Shown here in pieces: positions 55,257 to 61,060 of a stretch of DNA of 64,000 nucleotides. Under the pieces are notes generated by a model. That model ran no database searches. It saw nothing but the letters and a program-made list of their open reading frames with translations, and was not told the origin of the DNA. The position numbers and the translations under genes are program-made. Every line of letters starts with the position of its first letter. Positions within the stretch are counted from its first letter, which is position 1. This DNA is from JBPOIC01 sp052034865 (lineage in GTDB: Bacteria; UBA10199; JADFYH01), in NCBI GenBank assembly GCA_052034865.1, contig JBPOIC010000040.1:1-64000 (forward strand), given 5' to 3'.

Positions 55257-55928
55257 TTAAAACGACTGAGTTTGTGACGTCGCAACCGAACAGGCTAAAG
55301 TTTGATCATTACAGGAAATGGGGCCAATATATTCATAACTGCTTATAAGATTGTAATCGTAGAAGCCTCCCTGTGAAAGCGCGTCCGAAGAAGGAACGAC
55401 CTTCGCCGTATAATCCACCGTCACTGAAACAGGTGCCATTGCCCCTACATAGATACACCAATTATAAATCGTTGAATCATCCCCCCAGGTACAACCGGGT
55501 AAGGCACAACCCGGAGGGCTACTTGGAACAATAATTCGAAGGTAATAAATAGCGTTATAAATCATGTTGTATAAATAATTTTCCCCAACGCCCGCTTCCG
55601 CATTCGCCTCAATAGTTACAGGCATCACCATTGAACCTGCTGAAATATTGTCCCCCGATGGGTACATAATGGTTGCGCTTGTGCAAGACTGACCCTCTGC
55701 TACGTACGAAAATTGCCTGACATAAAGACCGTAAACTGTCGCCGGACTCGTTCCGGCATTTTTTAATTTGAAGTTAGATTCGTTGATGGAAGTAGCTAAA
55801 TCTTTGGAAGAAGAAAAGGTCGTGCTGTATTTTGGCTTAGACCGTTTGTTTGTAGATTGTGCCCCCGCCGTGAGACATAGCGCCGTAAAAGCTACAGTAA
55901 CAAAAATAGTAAACGAAGTTGTAATCAT
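55257..55928 (-). CDS. Exported protein, paralog of the adjacent downstream gene
   Basis: A 223-residue exported protein with a signal peptide (about 1-23, cleavage near AGA|QST). The ATG has AGGGG seven bases upstream. The mature domain has matching positions with its neighbour: NYLYNMIYNAIYYLRI, CALPGCTWGDD, NWCIYVGAM and GPISCNDQTLACSV at the C-terminus. It lacks the Pro/Asp hinge. The pair reads downstream on the minus strand with a gap of about 16 bases. The protein family was not recognised; the pair may be secreted through the type II system. Confidence 0.68.
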   Translation of the reverse strand: MITTSFTIFVTVAFTALCLTAGAQSTNKRSKPKYSTTFSSSKDLATSINESNFKLKNAGTSPATVYGLYVRQFSYVAEGQSCTSATIMYPSGDNISAGSMVMPVTIEANAEAGVGENYLYNMIYNAIYYLRIIVPSSPPGCALPGCTWGDDSTIYNWCIYVGAMAPVSVTVDYTAKVVPSSDALSQGGFYDYNLISSYEYIGPISCNDQTLACSVATSQTQSF

Positions 55929-56084
55929 CGCGCACCCCTGTGGTTTCTCAAAATGATAGAGGCACTGAGACTTAATTGCAAAGAAACAATTTTACTCAAT
56001 AGTAAGAAGAGCTTTCTTTATTTTGACACTTTATTTTTATGTATAGGCAGGAAGTTGATTCTTAAGATCAACGGCTGATGCAGG

Positions 56085-56426
56085 ATGATCAGATGGGATA
56101 ATAGGATAAAAACCACGTCCCCATTCGTACACTACGCGAACCCTTTCTGCAAAGAGATTTACTCCGTCTTCAGGATCACCATCCGCGAATATAACCCCTT
56201 AACCTACAAGGAATTTACCGACGAATCAGGCGAAAAATCGGGGAGATTCATGACCAAGGCCGAAGTCTGGGCCGAGGAGCAGAGTCACAACGCGCTCCTG
56301 TGCCAGTGCGGCTGTGGCCAGCGGATCATCATCCAATGGCGGCACCGATATCGCGGCATTCCTGAATATCTTCCGTATCACCAACCTGATTTTCAAAAAT
56401 CAAAACAGCCGGAGGCCGAATCATGA
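56085..56426 (+). CDS. Phage-type small Cys-motif (HNH-like) protein
   Basis: A 113-residue ORF at the left edge of the GC-rich region. The C-terminal half contains CQCGCGQRIIIQWRHRYRGIPEYLPYHQ, a Cys-rich treble-clef/HNH-like pattern common in small phage proteins. The true start is unsure: an in-frame ATG at 56250 (MTKAEVWAEEQ...) would give only the Cys-motif part. No strong Shine-Dalgarno precedes either. It overlaps the next ORF's start by an ATGA. Confidence 0.45.
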   Translation: MIRWDNRIKTTSPFVHYANPFCKEIYSVFRITIREYNPLTYKEFTDESGEKSGRFMTKAEVWAEEQSHNALLCQCGCGQRIIIQWRHRYRGIPEYLPYHQPDFQKSKQPEAES

Positions 56427-56452
56427 TCCGTCAGGGTTTGGCATACGGTATT

Positions 56453-56477
56453 CGCAACCCTTTGACGAAGGGTTGCG
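56453..56477. other. Hairpin in the leader of the m5C methyltransferase gene
   Basis: Perfect 10-bp inverted repeat CGCAACCCTT / AAGGGTTGCG with a 5-nt loop, about 100 bases before the methyltransferase start. There is no T-run, so it is not a standard terminator. It may be a regulatory hairpin. Confidence 0.4.
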
Positions 56478-56575
56478 CAAAGGCTTTCCGAAACCCTTCC
56501 GGGAATCCTTCATTGCAGGGTCCCACTATTTCCGGCTCGGGGCACCGGTGCAGTTATCGTCAATCCCGTATTCAC

Positions 56576-56594
56576 GAACATGACGATCATGTTC
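56576..56594. promoter_or_regulatory. Palindrome over the methyltransferase start codon
   Basis: GAACATGA-CGA-TCATGTTC, an 8-bp inverted repeat (9 bp with the flanking C/G pair) with a 3-nt centre. The ATG start codon (56580) lies in the left arm. It could be an operator or a hairpin that hides the start codon. No Shine-Dalgarno is seen in front. Confidence 0.45.
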
Positions 56595-57335
56595 GGTTCT
56601 TTGTTCGCTGGTATCGGCGGATTCGATCTGGGACTCGAAAGAGCTGGAATGAAATGCGCCTGGCAAGTGGAGCTCGGTGACTATGCGACTAGGATTCTTG
56701 AAAATCACTGGCCTCATGTCACCCGCCATCGGGATGTCAGGGATTGCGGCCAGCATAACCTCGACCCCGTCGATCTTATCTGCGGAGGATTCCCGTGTCA
56801 GCCCCACAGTTTCGCCGGCATGCGCAAAGGTTCCGATGATGCACGCGATCTCTGGGGAGAATTCGCCCGAATTATTCGCGAGCTTGAGCCCCGATGGGTC
56901 TTGGCTGAAAACGTGCCAGGGATTCTTTCAACTGAATCTGGACGGTACTTCGGACGCATTCTCAGAGACTTGGCCGCGCTCGGGTACGATGTCGAATGGG
57001 AATGCATACCGGCGTGCGCCGTGGGCGCTCCCCACCGCCGTGAACGGATCTGGATTTTCGCAACCAAAAGAATGGTACCCGACGCCGATCGTCTCGGATG
57101 CCAAGGGAGCCTCTACCGAGAGGTTCAAAGGTTCGCCGAAATGTCGCGGCAACCTGCGGGAGGTGCTTCGCAATGGGCCGATGGATGGCCTGTATCCGCA
57201 CCCAAGATTTGTGGAGTGGCTGATGGGATTCCCGACCGGATTCACCAGCTTACCTGTCTCGGAAATGCGGTCGTTCCGCAGGTCGTCGAAGTGATCGGCA
57301 AAGCCATCATGAAAGAGGCACACCATGAGCGTTGA
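56580..57335 (+). CDS. Compact DNA (cytosine-5)-methyltransferase, phage type
   Basis: A 251-residue m5C methyltransferase, well below the 320+ of M.HhaI. Motif I is FAGIGGF (9-15); the catalytic Cys is C73 in FPCQPHS; ENV (110-112), HRRERIW (152-158) and LGNAVVPQVVE (227-236, motif X) follow. The target-recognition region is only about 50 residues (160-210), so specificity must be carried by a small insert. Such minimal enzymes are common in phages and prophages, where they mimic host modification. Its stop overlaps the next methyltransferase gene by 11 bases. A second frame in the same DNA is described separately. Confidence 0.85.
   Translation: MTIMFGSLFAGIGGFDLGLERAGMKCAWQVELGDYATRILENHWPHVTRHRDVRDCGQHNLDPVDLICGGFPCQPHSFAGMRKGSDDARDLWGEFARIIRELEPRWVLAENVPGILSTESGRYFGRILRDLAALGYDVEWECIPACAVGAPHRRERIWIFATKRMVPDADRLGCQGSLYREVQRFAEMSRQPAGGASQWADGWPVSAPKICGVADGIPDRIHQLTCLGNAVVPQVVEVIGKAIMKEAHHER
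56677..57294 (+). other. Overlapping +1-frame ORF inside the m5C methyltransferase gene
   Basis: A 205-codon open frame (GTG start) read one base ahead of the methyltransferase. From about codon 73 it reads DGSWLKTCQGFFQLNLDG, AFSETWPRSGTMSNGNAYRR, a YPTPIVSDAKG repeat-like motif and HPRFVEWLMGFPTGF. These motifs are ones I recall from stand-alone phage proteins and from C-terminal regions of phage methyltransferases. It is either a genuine overprinted gene or the remnant of a frame-shifted fusion; there is no clear Shine-Dalgarno. Confidence 0.35.
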
Positions 57336-58566
57336 TTTGAACACAGATATTATTCTCGAAAAAAAGAAATTGTCGGAGCTGAATCCTGCCCCGTACAATC
57401 CGAGACAGATTTCCGAACAACAACTGGAACGTCTGAAGAATTCCATCACGGAATTCTCACTGGTTGAGCCGATTATTTGGAATCGGCAAACCGGTCATGT
57501 CGTTGGCGGACATCAACGGTACAAGGTTCTTCAATCCCTCGGCGTCCAAAGCACGCAGGTCGTGGTCGTGGACATCCCCCTCTCCAAAGAGAAGGCCCTC
57601 AATCTGGCGTTGAATCGGATCCACGGAGATTGGGATCTCGAAATGCTGCGCGACGTGATCATCGATATCGATACGGGTGAATTCCCGATTGAGTTGACTG
57701 GTTTTGACTACGACGAACTCAAAGACCTGATCGATTACGAAAAGCAGACCCTTCTTACCGATGCCGAGGACGATGCTGTTCCTGCACCTCCAGAAGTCCC
57801 TATCACCGAACTCGGGGACACATGGATTCTCGGCAATCATCGCATTTATTGTGGCGACAGCACGGATGAAGGATCGCTCAAAGCCTTTCTGAATGGCGAA
57901 CAGGGCCGAATGATTTTCACCGATCCCCCGTACAATGTGAACTACGAGGATACTTTTGGCCGAAAAATTATGGGCGACAACCAGAAAGACTTTCGGGGCT
58001 TTCTCGGAAAGGTTTATCAAAACGCTTTTGCGAACTGTTCCGACAATGCTCCCGCCTATATCTGCTATGCCGAAGCGAACGTCCTCGAATTCCTCACCTG
58101 TGCCATGGACGCTGGCTGGGATTATCGCAATACGCTGATCTGGCTGAAGGATGTGCAGGCCATGAACTTCGGCCACTACACCTGGAAGTACGAACCGATC
58201 CTCTACATCGCCAAGGGGCACCCAGAATTTTATGGCCAAAAGAATCATCCGAACGTCTTCGAGTTTCCGTCATTCAATTCTTTTGCTGGCCGCAAGGATG
58301 ACAACGGCCAAAAAATGGTCAAGTCGCTGCATCCCAATCAAAAGCCTGTTGATCTGATCGTGAAGACAATTGAAAATTCATCGAAACGCGACGACATCGT
58401 ACTCGATCTTTTTGGTGGTTCAGGAACTACCCTTATTGCCTGCGAAAAGACCGGCCGAAAGGCGCGGCTCGTGGAACTGGATCCGATTTATTGCGATGTC
58501 ATCGTCACCCGCTGGGAAAATTATACGGGAAAGAAAGCCGAGCGACTCCATGCTAAAAAAAATTGA
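57325..58566 (+). CDS. ParB-like nuclease/DNA methyltransferase fusion (N4-cytosine or N6-adenine)
   Basis: A 413-residue phage-type protein. The N-terminal ParB-like domain (about 10-95) has GHVVGGHQRYKVLQSLG; the C-terminal half is a beta-class amino methyltransferase: DPPYN (200-204, motif IV), then HPNQKP (336-341), then FGGSGTT (363-369, motif I). The order of motif IV before motif I marks the beta class. In related phage proteins the ParB part seems to bind or nick DNA and the methyltransferase to modify it. Overlaps the preceding methyltransferase by 11 bases and the next gene by 17. Confidence 0.9.
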   Translation: MSVDLNTDIILEKKKLSELNPAPYNPRQISEQQLERLKNSITEFSLVEPIIWNRQTGHVVGGHQRYKVLQSLGVQSTQVVVVDIPLSKEKALNLALNRIHGDWDLEMLRDVIIDIDTGEFPIELTGFDYDELKDLIDYEKQTLLTDAEDDAVPAPPEVPITELGDTWILGNHRIYCGDSTDEGSLKAFLNGEQGRMIFTDPPYNVNYEDTFGRKIMGDNQKDFRGFLGKVYQNAFANCSDNAPAYICYAEANVLEFLTCAMDAGWDYRNTLIWLKDVQAMNFGHYTWKYEPILYIAKGHPEFYGQKNHPNVFEFPSFNSFAGRKDDNGQKMVKSLHPNQKPVDLIVKTIENSSKRDDIVLDLFGGSGTTLIACEKTGRKARLVELDPIYCDVIVTRWENYTGKKAERLHAKKN

Positions 58567-58852
58567 GACCAAGCCCGAACCTCAGAAAACCAACACGATG
58601 GACGAGGATTGCCTTCGTCGAATGGAAGATGCCTTTTCACTCGGATGCAGCGATACGGAAGCCTGCTGTTTCGCCGGAATTACCCTGCAGGCTTTTCAGG
58701 AACATTTGAAAGAGCATCCGGCCTTCAAGGATAGGCGCGAAATCCTCAAACAACGGCCCCAGCTTTTGGCCAGGCAAACTGTCTTTAAGGCCCTCAAAGA
58801 GGACCCCCAGATAGCCTTGGAGTATCTGGATCGGATTTCCGGCAAGGATTAA
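58550..58852 (+). CDS. Phage terminase small-subunit-like protein
   Basis: A 100-residue helical protein from the ATG at 58550, within the end of the preceding gene (17-base overlap). The region FSLGCSDTEACCFAGITLQAFQEHLKEHP resembles the helix-turn-helix region of phage small terminases, which bind the packaging site. The rest is a short helical tail. Evidence is compositional and positional (upstream of the portal), so the identity is uncertain. The large subunit usually found next is absent. Confidence 0.5.
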   Translation: MLKKIETKPEPQKTNTMDEDCLRRMEDAFSLGCSDTEACCFAGITLQAFQEHLKEHPAFKDRREILKQRPQLLARQTVFKALKEDPQIALEYLDRISGKD

Positions 58853-58880
58853 GCGTCTGTATATTTAAGATTGACATTGT

Positions 58881-58945
58881 TTGACTTGTACGAACAATCG
58901 GTATAATATATCTATATTAAATAGATAGTTCATTGCGATTGTTCG
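58881..58945 (+). promoter_or_regulatory. abiE promoter with two concentric inverted repeats (operator)
   Basis: A -35-like TTGACT (58881-58886) and a -10 TATAAT (58902-58907) with a 15-base spacer, or TAATAT (58904-58909) with 17. Two perfect inverted repeats share one centre at 58918: outer CGAACAATCG / CGATTGTTCG (58891-58900 and 58936-58945) and inner TATCTAT / ATAGATA (58909-58915 and 58921-58927). Together they form a 55-bp interrupted palindrome over the -10 region, just before the ribosome-binding site GAGGA and the abiEi start. AbiEi antitoxins are known negative autoregulators that bind inverted repeats. Confidence 0.8.
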
Positions 58946-58958
58946 CTGTGAGGAAACA

Positions 58959-59777
58959 ATGTCGGAACAGGATATAATACATAAGGGGGCTGGGGTGGAG
59001 CTAGTGCGTCGGCTTGCCAATCAGGGGGACCGGATCTTTACCACGGCCCGGGCGCGGGAATTAGGCCCCGAAGTGGGGCTTTCGAACGGCTATATCAGGC
59101 AGGCTTTGCACCATCTGGCCAATTCCGGCTGGGTGGTTCGTTTGCACAATGGGCTTTATGCGATTTCCCCGACCGTTCCCGGGGTAACACCGGCCCATGA
59201 GTTCGAAATTGCCATGGCCTTGGTCGAGCCCGCCGCAATCTCTCACTGGTCGGCGATGCACCATCACGGGTTGACCGAACAGGCCCCTAGAAAGATATTC
59301 GTGCTGACCACGACGGAGGCCTCGGTGCCAGGAACGGGAGCAAGAGATAGCTACAGGATCGGGGATACGGCGTACCAATTTATTCAAATCAAGCCGGAAC
59401 GGTTTTTCGGTACGGAGAAGGTCTGGGTCGGCGATACCCGCGTGACGATCACCGATCTTGAGCGGACATTAATCGATGGGCTGACCATGCCTCAACACTG
59501 CGGTGACTTTGCCGAGGTCCTCCATGCATTCGAGGTCAGTCGAGAACGATTCAATCTTGAGCGGATCATGGATTATGCTTTGAAGATGGATGCTGCCACG
59601 GTCAAGCGTCTCGGATGGGTTTTGGAGAGCCTTGGTATCGGACGCGATCGGTTAGAGCGGCTCGCGCAATTTCCGATCAAGGGGTACCGAAGACTCGATT
59701 CGAGTGGCCCTCTCAAGGGTCCATACAATCGTTATTGGATGATTCAGGAGAATCTTCCCGGAAAGGTTACCACATGA
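58959..59777 (+). CDS. abiEi: AbiEi-type antitoxin / transcriptional autorepressor
   Basis: A 272-residue AbiEi-family antitoxin of a type IV toxin-antitoxin system, in which the antitoxin does not bind the toxin but counteracts it and represses the operon. The N-terminal winged helix (about 8-70; RIFTTARARELGPEVGLSNGYIRQALHHLANSGWVVRLHNGLYAI) is the DNA-binding part; AISHWSAMHHHGLTEQ and VTITDLERTLIDGL are family motifs. GAGGA precedes the ATG. The stop overlaps the abiEii start in an ATGA. Confidence 0.93.
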   Translation: MSEQDIIHKGAGVELVRRLANQGDRIFTTARARELGPEVGLSNGYIRQALHHLANSGWVVRLHNGLYAISPTVPGVTPAHEFEIAMALVEPAAISHWSAMHHHGLTEQAPRKIFVLTTTEASVPGTGARDSYRIGDTAYQFIQIKPERFFGTEKVWVGDTRVTITDLERTLIDGLTMPQHCGDFAEVLHAFEVSRERFNLERIMDYALKMDAATVKRLGWVLESLGIGRDRLERLAQFPIKGYRRLDSSGPLKGPYNRYWMIQENLPGKVTT

Positions 59778-60643
59778 AAACACTGCACACCCGTCTGCAA
59801 GAAGCCAGAAAACGTCTCAAAATTCCTTGGGAAGTTTTGGAGCGTGATTATCTGCTCTCCTGGGTTCTCGCAGGCATCGCCCAAGTTGACGTTTTTCGTG
59901 ACACGCTCATTTTCAAGGGCGGCACCGCGCTCAAAAAATGTTACTTCGGTGATTATCGCTTTTCGGAGGATCTGGACTTCTCGGGCGTGGGAGATGTTCC
60001 CCGAGGAGATGCGATGGAACAATCGGTCCGGCAGGCGTGCGCGGCTGCCAAGCAACTGCTCGATGAATATGCTCCCGTGGAAATCGTGTGCGAGCGTTAC
60101 ACGGAAAAGGATCCGCACCCGGGCGGACAAGAAGCTTTCTCGATTCGTGCCCGCTTCCCGTGGCATCGGGAGTTGCATACGCGGGTCATTATCGAGACTT
60201 CAGTCGATGAGAAAGTTTTGAAACCTGCCAACATGAGAAAAGTCATTCACGAGTACGGCGAGCCGCTGGATGCTCAGGTTCGGGTCTATGCCTTGGAAGA
60301 AATTGTCGCGGAGAAGCTCCGAGCCATTCTTCAACACATGGAAAAACTGGAAACACGGGGATGGTCACGATCACGGGCTCGCGATTATTATGATCTCTGG
60401 CGCATACTCGGAGCCTACAAGGACCAGATGAATCTCGACGGCTTTGATGCTTTTCTGCGCGTCAAATGCGCTGCAAAAAATGTCGACTTTCAAAGCGAAG
60501 AGAATTTTTTCAGGGAAAACATGCTGACTCTCGTCGAAAAAACATGGGAGCAATGGCTTGGGCCTTTGGTACCTAATCTGCCTTCCTTTCAAACCGTGAT
60601 CGGTAATCTGCGCCCCGAGATCGCCAAGCTCCTCTCGAAGTGA
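59774..60643 (+). CDS. abiEii: AbiEii-type nucleotidyltransferase toxin
   Basis: A 289-residue nucleotidyltransferase-like toxin that causes reversible growth arrest in studied AbiE systems and gives phage resistance. Core motif FKGGTALKKCYFGDYRFSED-LDFS, with G49-G50-T51 and catalytic aspartates D66 and D68; the later EEIVAEKLRAI and ARDYYDLW motifs also match the family. The ATG at 59774 lies in the ATGA overlap with abiEi, so translation is coupled; an upstream open frame from 59615 is not needed. Confidence 0.93.
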   Translation: MKTLHTRLQEARKRLKIPWEVLERDYLLSWVLAGIAQVDVFRDTLIFKGGTALKKCYFGDYRFSEDLDFSGVGDVPRGDAMEQSVRQACAAAKQLLDEYAPVEIVCERYTEKDPHPGGQEAFSIRARFPWHRELHTRVIIETSVDEKVLKPANMRKVIHEYGEPLDAQVRVYALEEIVAEKLRAILQHMEKLETRGWSRSRARDYYDLWRILGAYKDQMNLDGFDAFLRVKCAAKNVDFQSEENFFRENMLTLVEKTWEQWLGPLVPNLPSFQTVIGNLRPEIAKLLSK

Positions 60644-60673
60644 TCGCCAACCGAAGAGATCCGGTGGTTTCGC

Positions 60674-60889
60674 TTACTCTTCGAGAAATCTTTCCTTCGC
60701 CTTGTCGAATCCGATCCATGCGCCATTTTCATCAAGCCCGCGACCGGCCAAATGATTGATCGCGATCTGGTTGAGATCCATCTCGCCCCGGGCAACCGCT
60801 GTCAGCACATCGTTTCCGAGCAGCTGAATCCCGCCGAGTTTGTCGACGTCGTAGGAAATGCTTTTCACTTTTTTGATCGTTGTTTTCAT
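60674..60889 (-). CDS. Small phage-type hypothetical protein
   Basis: A 71-residue reverse-strand protein starting at MKTTIKKV. The segment IAINHLAGRGLDENGAWIGFDKAKERF recalls small proteins from phages and plasmids of the type I(A/S)INELANRGLD.NGKWVGFEKA. The frame stays open upstream to 61069 (131 codons) and that extension would overlap the portal start. The shorter form is favoured. No clear Shine-Dalgarno. It converges with abiEii and diverges from the portal gene. Confidence 0.5.
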   Translation of the reverse strand: MKTTIKKVKSISYDVDKLGGIQLLGNDVLTAVARGEMDLNQIAINHLAGRGLDENGAWIGFDKAKERFLEE

Positions 60890-61060
60890 GCCCCCAGTAC
60901 ACCGGTATACGGGAAACATAGCAACTCGATAAGGGTTGCCGTCTGCCGATTTCAAGGCTGGTAATCGCCCGTCATCAGGCCACAATCCCAGCATCTTCTG
61001 AAAAGTTTCGTTTTCAGATCCGAAAAAGCTGAAATTCCCACCTTTCACGTAATCACCCGC

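Noticed and set aside
56423..56680. 85-codon frame starting at an ATGA overlap
   Set aside because: Low-complexity, overlaps the methyltransferase start and contains the hairpin at 56453; no known motif.
57457..58248. 263-codon open frame on the minus strand
   Set aside because: Antisense shadow of the ParB-methyltransferase gene, which has intact catalytic motifs.
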